Source: Massilia sp. KIM
GTDB taxonomy: Bacteria; Pseudomonadota; Gammaproteobacteria; Burkholderiales; Burkholderiaceae_D
DNA length: 64,000 bases
Direction of reading: 5' to 3'
Assembly: GCF_002007115.1 (NCBI RefSeq)
Contig: NZ_MVAD01000001.1
Location: 2,852,001 to 2,916,000 of the forward strand
A program made the translations under genes and the position numbers. Below, piece by piece: positions 31,200 to 42,830 of this stretch (the stretch's first letter is position 1; each line of letters begins with the position of its first letter). Under the pieces are notes generated by a model, which searched no databases, was not told the origin of the DNA, and saw only the letters and a list, made by a program, of their open reading frames with translations.

Positions 31200-32144
31200 T
31201 CAGCAGGTGGCCGGGTCGAGTTCGGGACCGGCGTTGTGATGGGCGTTCCAGGCCTCCAGGCCGCCCTTGAGCGGACGGGCGCGGTGGAAGCCGTTGGCAA
31301 GGAATTGCTTGGCCACTTCGGCGGCCGTGACGTCGTTCGGGCAGCTGCAGTAGACGACGATGTGGCGGTTGCGGTCGAGCGAAGCCATCAGTTGCTCGGG
31401 CTGGCAGGCGCGGTAGACCAGCGCGCCCGGGATGGCGGCTTCGAGCTGCTGGGCGGTCAGGCTGCGGGCGTCGATGATGAGGGGCTCGTGGCCGTCGTCG
31501 ATCAGTTGCAGGACTTCGGCCAGTTCGATGCGTTCGATGTCCGAACGGGCGCGGGCGCGGCGGCGCTCGGCATACTTGAAGGCGATGAACAGGGCCAGCA
31601 GGCCGCCGACCACCATCAGGGCGGTGCTGCCCATAGTCGAGAGGAATTCCAGCACGCTGTCCACGCTGTTGTGGAACAGGAAGCCCAGCAGGATACCGGT
31701 GCCGCTCCAGAGGGCGGCGCCGGTGGCCGAGAACAGCACGAATTCGCGGGTCTGGGTGCCCATGGCGCCAGAGAGCGGCGCGGCGATGGTGTTAAAACCG
31801 GGAATGAACTTGGACACCAGCAGGGACTTCACGCCGAAGCGCCGGAAGCGGTCCTCGGTCTGGTTGACGCAGGAATCGGGGGACAAGGAGATGCGACACA
31901 GCAGGCGCAGGATGCGCTTGCCGTAGAAGCGGCCGGCGCGGAACCAGAAGTAGTCGCAGATCAGGCAGGCCGACACGGCGGCCACCAGGCACAGCTGCCA
32001 GCTGACGTCGCCGTCGACCGCGAGCGCGCCTGCCACGATGAGGATCGGGTATGCGGGAATGGGCAGGCCGAACTGTTCGACGAGGACGATGCCGAACACG
32101 ATCAGCACGCCATACATCTGGATCAGGTCGGCTAGCTGGGGCAT
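31200..32144 (-). CDS. DedA-family membrane protein fused to a rhodanese domain
   Basis: A 314-aa fusion. Residues 1-190 are a DedA/VTT (SNARE-associated) module with re-entrant loop residues (EQFGLPIPAYPILIVAGALA; FRRFGVKSLLVSKFIPGFNT; AAPLSGAMG) and several membrane helices, the last being ALMVVGGLLALFIAFKYAE. DedA proteins act in undecaprenyl-phosphate or lipid scrambling and envelope homeostasis. Residues 200-314 form a rhodanese domain (EVLQLIDDGHEPLIIDARSL, then VVYCSCPNDVTAAEVAKQFL, with Cys in the active loop, and LKGGLEAWNAH). The domain would be cytosolic. This fusion occurs in some betaproteobacteria. It is monocistronic. Confidence 0.88.
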   Translation of the reverse strand: MPQLADLIQMYGVLIVFGIVLVEQFGLPIPAYPILIVAGALAVDGDVSWQLCLVAAVSACLICDYFWFRAGRFYGKRILRLLCRISLSPDSCVNQTEDRFRRFGVKSLLVSKFIPGFNTIAAPLSGAMGTQTREFVLFSATGAALWSGTGILLGFLFHNSVDSVLEFLSTMGSTALMVVGGLLALFIAFKYAERRRARARSDIERIELAEVLQLIDDGHEPLIIDARSLTAQQLEAAIPGALVYRACQPEQLMASLDRNRHIVVYCSCPNDVTAAEVAKQFLANGFHRARPLKGGLEAWNAHHNAGPELDPATC

Positions 32145-32294
32145 TCTTCTATATTAGCCGAATTCCGTACCCTTCACAGGCGGGGGGCTTCCCTCCTTTG
32201 GCATATTCGCAACGCGGATGGCCGGTAAAGCGCTGCGGTTGGCCGCCGGGCGGCAAGCCAAGCAAGCGACGCAAGCGAAGCCCGCAGCACCCAC

Positions 32295-32401
32295 CGTCGT
32301 TCCCGCGGAGGCGGGAACCCAAGTTTGCTTGCTGGCCACTTCTGCACGCGCTGAAGGCTGAGCGGGCAAACTTGGATCCCCGCCTTCGCGGGGATGACGT
32401 T
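32295..32401. repeat. Paired palindromic intergenic repeat, locus C
   Basis: Units at 32295-32327 and 32367-32401 in inverted orientation, spacer about 39 bp. The first unit uses GTTCCCGC/GCGGGAAC inner arms, the second ATCCCCGC/GCGGGGAT, so the two arms carry compensatory changes relative to locus A. It lies in the 309-bp gap between the ABC ATPase gene and the dedA fusion; no gene is supported in that gap. Confidence 0.82.
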
Positions 32402-32453
32402 CAAAGTGCGGTGGCCTCGAGACGACGTGCGGGGCCGCGTGTTGGCGTGCGGA

Positions 32454-34145
32454 TTACGCCCCGCGCGGAATCGCCGCCAGCAAGGACCGCGTATAGGGAT
32501 GGCGAGGATCGCGATACAAAGCATCCGAGTCCGCCATCTCCACCACGCTGCCGTGATGCATCACCATCACCTGGTCCGAGATGTACTTCACCACCGACAG
32601 GTCGTGCGAGATGAAGATATAGCTCATGCCGTACTCATCCTGCAGGTCCTGCAGCAGGTTGAGCACCTGGGCCTGCACCGAGACGTCCAGCGCCGACACC
32701 GACTCGTCGCACACCAGGATCTCCGGCTTCATGGTCAGGCAGCGCGCGATCGCGATGCGCTGGCGCTGGCCGCCCGAGAATTCGTGGGGATAGCGGTGGT
32801 AGGCCTGCTCCGGCAGCCCCACCCGCTTGAGCAGGTAATGCGCCATCTCGATCCGCTCGGCGTCGTTGGCGCCGATCCGGTGGATGCGCATCGGCTCGAG
32901 CAGGATCTGCCCCACCGTGAAGCGAGGATTGAGCGAGGCGTAGGGATTCTGGAAGATGATCTGGATGCGCCGCTTGTAGGGCTGGTACTCGCGGTCCGAC
33001 ATGCCCAGCAGTTCGCGCCCGTCGAACAGGGCGCGCCCGCCCGTGGCGCGATGCAGGCGCAGCAGGGTCAGCCCGACCGTGGTCTTGCCCGAACCCGATT
33101 CGCCCACCACGCCCAGGGTCTTGCCGCGCCCCAGGCTGAAGGACACGTCCTTGACCGCCTTGAACTCGCGCTTGCCGAACAGGCCTTCGCGCAGCCAGAA
33201 ACTCTTGGCCAGATTCTCGACCACCAGCAGCGGCTGGTCCGCCGGCGAACTGCCCCGCGCGCGCTGGGTGCGCAGCTCGCCCGGCGTCGCCGCGCCGCTG
33301 AGGAAATCGTCGATCACCGGCAGCCGGATCGGCCGCTCGTCCAGCTTCGGCCGGCAGTGCAGCAGCGCGCGCGTGTAGGCGTCGCGCGGCGCGCCGAACA
33401 CCTGGGCCGCCTCCCCTTCCTCGCGCACCTCGCCGTGCCGCATCACGATCACGCGGTCGGCGATCTCGCCCACCAGGCCCAGGTCGTGGGTGATGAAGAG
33501 CACCGCCATCCGGTGCTTCTTCTGCAGCCTGGCGATCAGCTCCATGATCTGTTTCTGGATCGTCACGTCCAGCGCCGTGGTCGGCTCGTCCGCGATCAGC
33601 AGCCTGGGCTCGCAGGCGATCGCCATCGCGATCATCACGCGCTGCTGCTGCCCGCCCGACATCTGCGAGGGATAGGCATCGATCTTGTTGTCCGGATCGG
33701 GAATGCCAACCTCGGCCAGCAGCTCGAGGGTGCGGGCGCGCGCGGCGCGCTGGTCCATGCCCATGTGCAGGCGCAGCACTTCGCCGATCTGAAAGCCGAC
33801 TGTGAACACCGGGTTGAGCGAGGACATCGGTTCCTGGAAGATCATGGCGATGTCACGCCCACACAGCTTGCGGCGCTCGGCGATCGGCAGGCCGAGCAAT
33901 TCACGCCCTGCGAAGCGTACGCTCGAGCCCGGGCGCACGATGGTGGTGTCCGGCGGCAGCAGGCCCATCACCGCGAGCGAGCTGACCGACTTGCCGCTGC
34001 CGGATTCGCCCACCAGCGCCACGGTGGCGTCGGCCGGCACGTCGAAGGAAATGCCCTTGATCGCCTCGACCGTGGTCTTCTTGTCGACGCGGAAGGAAAT
34101 GCGCAGGTCGCGCACCGAGAGCAGCATGCTGGAATCCTGGGTCAT
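32454..34145 (-). CDS. Peptide-type ABC transporter, fused tandem ATPase (YejF/DppDF-like)
   Basis: A 563-aa cytoplasmic ATPase with two complete nucleotide-binding domains. NBD1: Walker A GESGSGKSVSS, Q-loop IFQEPMSSLNPVF, signature MSGGQQQRVMIAMAI, Walker B LLIADEPTTALD. NBD2: GESGSGKTTVG, IFQNPYASLNPRF, signature FSGGQRQRIAIARCL, Walker B ILVCDESVSALD (DES instead of the usual DEP). Each has an oligopeptide-type extension (HPYTRSLLAAIPRG). It would energise the two permeases encoded upstream (5-nt gap). The start is chosen at MTQDSSMLLSV; ORF extension upstream overlaps the permease gene. Confidence 0.93.
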   Translation of the reverse strand: MTQDSSMLLSVRDLRISFRVDKKTTVEAIKGISFDVPADATVALVGESGSGKSVSSLAVMGLLPPDTTIVRPGSSVRFAGRELLGLPIAERRKLCGRDIAMIFQEPMSSLNPVFTVGFQIGEVLRLHMGMDQRAARARTLELLAEVGIPDPDNKIDAYPSQMSGGQQQRVMIAMAIACEPRLLIADEPTTALDVTIQKQIMELIARLQKKHRMAVLFITHDLGLVGEIADRVIVMRHGEVREEGEAAQVFGAPRDAYTRALLHCRPKLDERPIRLPVIDDFLSGAATPGELRTQRARGSSPADQPLLVVENLAKSFWLREGLFGKREFKAVKDVSFSLGRGKTLGVVGESGSGKTTVGLTLLRLHRATGGRALFDGRELLGMSDREYQPYKRRIQIIFQNPYASLNPRFTVGQILLEPMRIHRIGANDAERIEMAHYLLKRVGLPEQAYHRYPHEFSGGQRQRIAIARCLTMKPEILVCDESVSALDVSVQAQVLNLLQDLQDEYGMSYIFISHDLSVVKYISDQVMVMHHGSVVEMADSDALYRDPRHPYTRSLLAAIPRGA

Positions 34146-34150
34146 GGCGG

Positions 34151-35170
34151 TCACTTCAGTTTCGGGTCGAGCGCGTCGCGCAGGGCGTCGGCGAACAGCG
34201 AGAAGGCGGTCACCAGCAGCGCCATGGCGCCGGCGGCCGCGGCCAGTTGCCACCACTTGCCCAGGATGAGTTCGTTCTGTGCCTCGTTCAGCATGCTGCC
34301 CCAGGACACCACCCCGACCGGCACGCCGAAGCCGAGGAAGGACAGGATCACCTCGGCCTTGATGAAGCCGACCACCAGGATCGACATCTGCACCAGGGCC
34401 ACGTGCGAGACGTTGGGCAGGATATGGCCGAACATGCGGCGCAGCGCCGAGGCGCCGATGGCGTCGGCCGCCATCACGTATTCGCGCGCCTTGTGCTTCA
34501 TGTACTCGGCGCGCATCAGGCGGTAGGGCCCGGTCCAGCCGGTCAGGCCCAGGATCAGGACGATGGTGGCGACGCCCTTCTGCTGCAGCACGGCGGCCAC
34601 CGTCAGGATCATCAGGATCGAGGGGATCGAGGTGAAGATGCTGTAGAACCAGTTGAACAGGTCGTCCACCACCCCGCCGTAGAAGCCCGACACCGCCCCG
34701 AACAGGGTGCCCAGCGCCACCGCCACGAAGGCCGCCACCAGGCCGACCACGATCGAGGTCTCGCCGCCCTTGATGGTCTTCTTGAGCACGTCATGGCCCC
34801 ATTTGTCGGCCCCGAAGGGCAAGGTGCTGGCCTTGGGCGCCGGCGGCGCTTCGGCCGCCAGCTCCGCCCTGAGCTCGGCCAGTTCGCCAGCCAGCGGGTC
34901 GAAGGCGTTGGGCGGCGCCGGGCGCGGCGTCTGGGCCGCGGCCAGGGCGCGGGTGGCGGCGTCGGCGCCGACGAAGCTCGGGGGCGCATAGTTCACCGCC
35001 ACCTCGTCTTCCCAGTCGGCGGCGACCAGGCCGCAAGCCGAGAGCAGCACCAGCAGCAGGAAGGCGGCCACCACGCCGAGCGCCAGCATGGCGACGCGGT
35101 CGGCGCGCAGGCGGCGCCAGGCAAGGGTCCAGAGACCGGCGGAGGAGGAAGGTGCGGGGTGGGTCAGCAT
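34151..35170 (-). CDS. Peptide-type ABC transporter permease (OppC/DppC/YejE-like)
   Basis: Inner-membrane permease, 339 aa. Helix 1 is AMLALGVVAAFLLLVLLSACG, followed by a roughly 90-residue periplasmic insertion rich in Ala/Pro/Glu, then the binding-protein-dependent permease domain (TSIVVGLVAAFVAVALGTLF; DLFNWFYSIFTSIPSILMIL). The EAA loop is YVMAADAIGASALRRMFGHI LPN. The C-terminus is ALLVTAFSLFADALRDALDP. Spacing is 7 nt to the upstream permease and 5 nt to the ATPase, so one operon. Confidence 0.92.
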   Translation of the reverse strand: MLTHPAPSSSAGLWTLAWRRLRADRVAMLALGVVAAFLLLVLLSACGLVAADWEDEVAVNYAPPSFVGADAATRALAAAQTPRPAPPNAFDPLAGELAELRAELAAEAPPAPKASTLPFGADKWGHDVLKKTIKGGETSIVVGLVAAFVAVALGTLFGAVSGFYGGVVDDLFNWFYSIFTSIPSILMILTVAAVLQQKGVATIVLILGLTGWTGPYRLMRAEYMKHKAREYVMAADAIGASALRRMFGHILPNVSHVALVQMSILVVGFIKAEVILSFLGFGVPVGVVSWGSMLNEAQNELILGKWWQLAAAAGAMALLVTAFSLFADALRDALDPKLK

Positions 35171-35177
35171 GCTCGCA

Positions 35178-36116
35178 TCACTTGAGTTGCACGCGCGGGT
35201 CGACCGCCTGGTACAGCAGGTCGGCCAGCAGGTTGAAGACCATGGTGGCGGCGGCCACGTAGACCGTGATCGCCTTGATCACCGGGAAGTCGCTGCGCTC
35301 CACCGCCAGGATCACTTCGCGCCCGATGCCGGGAATGCCGAAGAAGCGCTCCAGCAGGAAGGCGCCGATCAGCAGCGCCGGCAGGTTGGCCATGACGTGG
35401 GTGATGATGGGGATCGCCGCGTTCCTCAGCACGTGCACCCAGACGATGCGGCGCTCGGCCAGGCCCTTGGCGCGCGCGGTGCGCACGTAGTCCTGGCCGA
35501 CCTCGTCCAGCACGAAGCTGCGATACAGGCGCAGGGTGGGCGCGATCGACACCGCCAGGCCGATGATGATCGGCAGCAGCGCGTAGCGCAGCAGGTTCTC
35601 GCCCAGCGACTCGCCCCAGCCCTGCACCGGGAACAGGCCCAGCTTGTAGGCGAAGAAGTACTGGAACACGATGATGTAGACCAGGATCGAGATCGACATG
35701 CCGACCGTGCAGGCGACCATCACGGCGCGGTCGGTCAGCGAGCCGCGCACGAAGGCGATGGCCAGCGCCAGCGCGATGCCGAACAGGGTTTCCAGCACGG
35801 TCAGCGGCACCAGCACGGTGAGCGAGGGACCGAGGCGGCTGGAGATGATGTGGGAGACCGGTTCGCCGGTGCTCCAGGCGTTGCCGAAATCGAAGGTGAG
35901 GATCTGCTTGACGAAGATCCACAACTGGACCCAGTAGGGCTGGTCGGTGCCGAGCTGGCGCCGGATGTTCTCGATCGCGGCCGTGTCGGCCATCTTGCCG
36001 GCCAGCAGATAGGCCGGGTCCCCGCCGACCCAGTTAAACAGCACGAAGACCAGCACGACGACGCCGGCCATGGTGGGCAGCATTTGCCATAGGCGGCGGA
36101 GGATGTAGGCAAGCAT
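35178..36116 (-). CDS. Peptide-type ABC transporter permease (OppB/DppB-like)
   Basis: Inner-membrane permease of 312 aa, first gene of the three-gene operon. N-terminus MLAYILRRLWQMLPTMAGVV is the classic OppB/DppB start, followed by a periplasmic region (DQPYWVQLWIFVKQILTFDF GNAW), the permease core (LTVLVPLTVLETLFGIALAL), and the EAA loop DYVRTARAKGLAERRIVWVH VLRNA. The C-terminus ends YQAVDPRVQLK. The ATG at 36116 is preceded by AGGAGTTCC. The frame stays open upstream into non-coding repeats and should not be extended. No periplasmic binding protein gene lies near it. Confidence 0.92.
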   Translation of the reverse strand: MLAYILRRLWQMLPTMAGVVVLVFVLFNWVGGDPAYLLAGKMADTAAIENIRRQLGTDQPYWVQLWIFVKQILTFDFGNAWSTGEPVSHIISSRLGPSLTVLVPLTVLETLFGIALALAIAFVRGSLTDRAVMVACTVGMSISILVYIIVFQYFFAYKLGLFPVQGWGESLGENLLRYALLPIIIGLAVSIAPTLRLYRSFVLDEVGQDYVRTARAKGLAERRIVWVHVLRNAAIPIITHVMANLPALLIGAFLLERFFGIPGIGREVILAVERSDFPVIKAITVYVAAATMVFNLLADLLYQAVDPRVQLK

Positions 36117-36211
36117 GGAACTCCTGATGGACAGGTCCGGGCCGGATCGATCACGACGGGTCGGCGCAGCACAAGCGTGCTCGGCGACCTCGCAGCTCTG
36201 CACGTTTGTAC

Positions 36212-36335
36212 GGTGCGCGGTGCGCGGTGCACCATGCGCGGTGCGCGCTTGCAGGTTGCAGCTTGCAGGTTCCAGCTTGCAGCTTGCAGGTCGCACGCTT
36301 GCACGTTCGCACGGCCGCACGTTCGCACTTATGCA
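36212..36335. repeat. Degenerate heptamer/octamer tandem array
   Basis: Twelve consecutive 7-bp units fill 36212-36295 in perfect register (GGTGCGC x2, GGTGCAC, CATGCGC, GGTGCGC, then GCTTGCA/GGTTGCA-type units). Five 8-bp units follow to 36335 (CGCTTGCA, CGTTCGCA, CGGCCGCA, CGTTCGCA, CTTATGCA). It lies about 95 bp upstream of the oppB-like ATG and abuts palindromic locus D. Such arrays can vary in length between isolates. Confidence 0.8.
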
Positions 36336-36421
36336 CGTCGTTCCCGCGCAGGCGGGAACCCAAGTTTGCACGCACACCATCGGCGCAACGAACTTGGGTT
36401 CCCGCCTGCGCGGGAACGACG
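36336..36421. repeat. Paired palindromic intergenic repeat, locus D
   Basis: Units at 36336-36368 and 36391-36421 in inverted orientation with a 22-bp spacer; inner arms are TTCCCGCGCAGGCGGGAA-like. It lies immediately next to the heptamer array. The rest of the 655-bp gap (36117-36771) is AT-richer towards the TonB receptor and carries the inverted repeat at 36668-36702; no gene is supported in it. Confidence 0.85.
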
Positions 36422-36667
36422 GGGAGCTGAGGGCGCCGTAACGCGCAGCCCTTCCCGGCTGAGCCAGCCCGAAAAGGCGTAACCATACCGCATATCCCCT
36501 GCACTGCACAGCACCGCGCCCTCGATGACGAAAAGTCAAACGTTGTTTTTGTGCAATATGCACGCGATTCGCGTTGACAGTCGCGCAAGCCGGATGATGT
36601 CATGGCGATGCAGCAGGAAAATATTTATACCAAAATTTTCCTACAGCAAGTAAGGCGTTGCGCTTCT

Positions 36668-36702
36668 CATGCATATGGAAGACTGAAACAACCATATGCA
36701 TG
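36668..36702. promoter_or_regulatory. Perfect 11-bp inverted repeat upstream of TonB receptor 1
   Basis: CATGCATATGG (36668-36678), 13-bp spacer, CCATATGCATG (36692-36702). It lies 70 nt before the receptor ATG, inside the presumed promoter/leader. It could be an operator for a dimeric regulator or an mRNA hairpin. The half-site core TATGCATG recurs at 39716-39723 upstream of receptor 2. Confidence 0.55.
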
Positions 36703-36771
36703 CCAAAAGAAGAATATGTATTTCATACAGATGCAGTCCGCCGTTTCCCCACGCAACTTGTTGGAGACACC

Positions 36772-39552
36772 ATGACCAAACCTACCGTCATTGCCCAAGC
36801 CGTATCCCTCGCCCTCGCAGGCGCGGCCCTGGGCGCCCATGCGCAGGAGGCCCCGAGCGGCCCCATGCAGCGGGTCGAAATCACCGGCTCGAGCATCAAG
36901 CGCGCCACCGCAGAAACCGCCTCCCCGGTCCAGGTGATCGGCCGCGAAGACCTGGCCAAATCGGGCAAGGGCACCGTCGCCGAATACCTGCAGACCCTGA
37001 CCGCCGACGGCGCCGGCTCGCTGCCGACCGGCTTCGGCAACGGCTTCGCCGCCGGCTCGACCGCGATCTCCCTGCGCGGCCTGGGCGCCACCTCGACCCT
37101 GGTGCTGCTCAACGGCCGCCGCATGGCGCCCTTCGCGCGCGCCGACGACGGCCAGAAGAGCTTCACCGACCTCTCGACCGTGCCGATGGAAGCGGTCGAG
37201 CGCATCGAGATCCTGAAGGACGGCGCCTCCGCCACCTACGGCGCCGACGCCATCGCCGGCGTGGTCAACATCATCCTGCGCAAGGACTTCACCGGCCTGG
37301 CGCTCAAGGCCGAGGCCGGCCAGTCGCGCTACCGCGACGGCGAGAGCGGCAAGGCCACCCTGACCTGGGGCAAGGGTAACCTGGACCAGGACGGCTACAA
37401 CCTCCTGGTCAACGCCGAGGTCTACTCGAACAAGGGCATCATGAACAAGGACCGCGCCGGCCGCCGCGAATGGATCGGCGCGGGCGACATCCGTCCCTGG
37501 GGCTATCCGCAGAACACCCAGTTCGCGGCCGGCTACATCACCCCGGGCAACGCCACCAACAGCCCGACCGGCTCGGTGCGCAATCCGGTCACCGGCAACT
37601 ATGTCTCGCTGCCGGGCTGCGGCAGCCTGTCGCCGGTCAAGTTCCAGGATCCTGCCGGCGGCTGCCTGTGGTACGCCGACCAGTTCCGCTCCATGCAGCC
37701 GGACATCGACGGCTTCAACCTCTACACCCGCTTCACCAAGAACCTGGCGGGCGGCCACCAGGCCTACGCCGAACTGGGCTACTCGCGCCGCGACACCTCC
37801 TTCATCATGACCCCGCCGGGCGTCTCGGGCATCTTCGCCTTCCCGCCCAACGCCCAGAACCCGAGCGGCATCATCAACTACAACTCGGGCGCCAACGCCA
37901 CCGTGCTCGACGCGACCCACCCGCAGAACCCCTTCGGCGCCGACGCCCGCCTGCGCTACGCCGCCTTCGACGTCGGCCCGCAGGTGCGTTCGGCCGACAA
38001 CCAGTTCGCGCGCTTCGTGGTGGGCGTCAAGGGCCAGTTCGCCGGCTGGGACTACGACGCGGCCTACAACTACTCGCGCTCGACGCTCGACCTGGACTGG
38101 AGCAACATGCTCGACATGCGCGTGCTGACCGCCGCCCTGGGCGATCCGACCAGCCAGTACTTCCCCTACTACATCGGCAGCGAGTCGCACCGCAACCCGG
38201 CCTCGCTCTACCGCGCCCTGGTGCGCAATGCGCGTTCGCACTCGACCACCCAGCTCGACGTGCTCGACTTCAAGGCTTCGCGCGAACTGATGCAGCTGCC
38301 GGGCGGCGCCCTGGCCCTGGCGGTCGGCGCCGAATACCGCCGCGAGAAGCTGGACAACCCCTCGCTGTCGGGCACCGAGGACGGCTCGATCAACGCCTCC
38401 TACGTGGCAGCCAAGGGCGACCAGGACATCTACGCGCTGTTCGCCGAGATCGCCGCGCCGATCGTCAAGGACGTGGAGCTGAGCGCGGCGGTCCGCTACG
38501 ACAAGTACGAGAACTTCAACTCGACCACGCCGAAGGTCGGCCTGAAGTGGACCCCGCTCAAGACCTTCGCCCTGCGCGGCACCTATTCGGAAGGCTTCCG
38601 CGCCCCGGGCCCGGCGGAATCGGGCATCGAGAGCCAGAGCACCGGCAACTCCTCGGTGCGCGATCCGGTCCGCTGCCCGGGCGGCACCCCGGCGCCGGGC
38701 GGCGCCACCGCGGCCGACTGCGCCATCACCATCGGCGCGGTCAAGGTCGGCAACCCCAACCTGCAGCCGGAAGAATCGAAGGGCTACACCCTGGGCCTGG
38801 TCTGGGATCCGTTCAACGGCACCAGCCTGGCGCTGGACGCCTGGAAGATCAAGCGCAGCAACGAGATCAACCCGCTGCCCTACAACGAGGCGGCCGCCCT
38901 GCCGACCGCGATCCGGGCCGACAACAACCTGGTCGTCAACGGCGTGGCGGTGCCCAACACCGGCACCCTGCTGCTGTCGCGCGCGCCCTACCGCAATTCG
39001 AGCTACACCGAAGTCAAGGGCATCGACCTCGACATCAAGCAGCGCTTCCGCCTGGGCGAGTACGGCCGCGCCAGCATCGGCCTGACCTGGACCCACATCT
39101 CGTCCTGGCTGCGCGCCGAGAGCGCGACTACCCAGTACCAGTACGCCGGCACCCACGGCAACTGCGACACCTCGAACTGCGCCGGCACGCCCAAGAACAA
39201 GGGCAGCCTGGTGGCGTCCTGGGACCGCGAGGCCTGGAACGTGACCGCGACCGCGAACTTCCGCAGCGAGATGGAGAACCGCTACTTCGCCGGCGACACC
39301 GCCTGCGCCTCCAGCTTCGCCAACGGCGCCCCGGCCCCGACCGGCTGCCGCCTGCCCTCGTTCACCACGGTCGACCTGTCGGCGCGCTACAACGTGACCG
39401 ACAAGCTGCAGCTCTACGGCTCGGTGAGCAATCTGTTCGACAAGGTGGCCCCGCTCGACCCGCTGACCTATGGCGGCCTGAGCTATAACCCCATGGACGC
39501 CAGCGGCGCGATCGGCCGCTACTTCAAATTGGGCGCGCGTTACCAATTCTGA
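36772..39552 (+). CDS. TonB-dependent outer-membrane receptor 1
   Basis: Active-transport outer-membrane receptor, 926 aa. Signal peptide to about residue 24 (LGAHA|QE). The TonB-box-like QRVEITGSS lies at 33-41; the plug domain includes SLRGLGATSTLVLLNGRRMA and VERIEILKDGASATYGADAI, then AGVVNIIL. A 22-strand barrel ends in GRYFKLGARYQF with the terminal Phe. C-terminal Cys pairs (GNCDTSNC; CASSF/TGCRLPS) may form loop disulfides. It is closely related to receptor 3 (44371). RBS TTGGAGACACC. Substrate unknown; this long type in proteobacteria often handles glycans or peptides. Confidence 0.93.
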   Translation: MTKPTVIAQAVSLALAGAALGAHAQEAPSGPMQRVEITGSSIKRATAETASPVQVIGREDLAKSGKGTVAEYLQTLTADGAGSLPTGFGNGFAAGSTAISLRGLGATSTLVLLNGRRMAPFARADDGQKSFTDLSTVPMEAVERIEILKDGASATYGADAIAGVVNIILRKDFTGLALKAEAGQSRYRDGESGKATLTWGKGNLDQDGYNLLVNAEVYSNKGIMNKDRAGRREWIGAGDIRPWGYPQNTQFAAGYITPGNATNSPTGSVRNPVTGNYVSLPGCGSLSPVKFQDPAGGCLWYADQFRSMQPDIDGFNLYTRFTKNLAGGHQAYAELGYSRRDTSFIMTPPGVSGIFAFPPNAQNPSGIINYNSGANATVLDATHPQNPFGADARLRYAAFDVGPQVRSADNQFARFVVGVKGQFAGWDYDAAYNYSRSTLDLDWSNMLDMRVLTAALGDPTSQYFPYYIGSESHRNPASLYRALVRNARSHSTTQLDVLDFKASRELMQLPGGALALAVGAEYRREKLDNPSLSGTEDGSINASYVAAKGDQDIYALFAEIAAPIVKDVELSAAVRYDKYENFNSTTPKVGLKWTPLKTFALRGTYSEGFRAPGPAESGIESQSTGNSSVRDPVRCPGGTPAPGGATAADCAITIGAVKVGNPNLQPEESKGYTLGLVWDPFNGTSLALDAWKIKRSNEINPLPYNEAAALPTAIRADNNLVVNGVAVPNTGTLLLSRAPYRNSSYTEVKGIDLDIKQRFRLGEYGRASIGLTWTHISSWLRAESATTQYQYAGTHGNCDTSNCAGTPKNKGSLVASWDREAWNVTATANFRSEMENRYFAGDTACASSFANGAPAPTGCRLPSFTTVDLSARYNVTDKLQLYGSVSNLFDKVAPLDPLTYGGLSYNPMDASGAIGRYFKLGARYQF

Positions 39553-39592
39553 TGGGCAGCCTCGCGTAAATACGGATTTATCCGAATAAAAG

Positions 39593-39621
39593 AAGGCGGT
39601 GAGCGATCACCGCCTTTTTTT
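39593..39621 (+). terminator. Intrinsic terminator of TonB receptor 1
   Basis: AAGGCGGTGA, GCGA loop, TCACCGCCTT and a T run; a 10-bp perfect stem located 41 nt after the stop. Confidence 0.93.
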
Positions 39622-39831
39622 ATTTCAAATTCATAACACCAAATTCTGAACGTTGTAAATATCCTCGCGGAATTAGTTGTTTTTTTTGCTTGCCCAGTAT
39701 TTATCGTTGACAACGTATGCATGCGAATGTTTCTATTGCCAAGTGGTAAAAGATGCCGTTTTAGCATCGACGGCTTGTGTCAACGACTGTCTGGAGGCAC
39801 CACCTCCGGCAGGGTTAACTGGGAAACTTAC

Positions 39832-42744
<2,913 letters not shown>

Positions 42745-42762
42745 TCGCCTGATCGGAAAATG

Positions 42763-42793
42763 AAAACGGCGCACTTCGGTGCGCCGTTTTTTT
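42763..42793 (+). terminator. Intrinsic terminator of TonB receptor 2
   Basis: AACGGCGCAC, TTCG tetraloop, GTGCGCCGTT and seven T, 21 nt after the stop. The A-run on the 5' side makes it bidirectional, so it may also serve convergent aroG. Confidence 0.93.
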
Positions 42794-42830
42794 ATCGCTG
42801 TAGGGCGGCCGGGCCAGCCCGCGTCCCGCC

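Noticed and set aside
36212..36335. Possible CRISPR array
   Set aside because: Units are only 7-8 bp, contiguous, with no spacers; no cas genes in the window.
36667..39546. A 959-codon minus frame opposite TonB receptor 1
   Set aside because: Val/Ala/Gly/Arg-rich reverse translation of the receptor with no motif.
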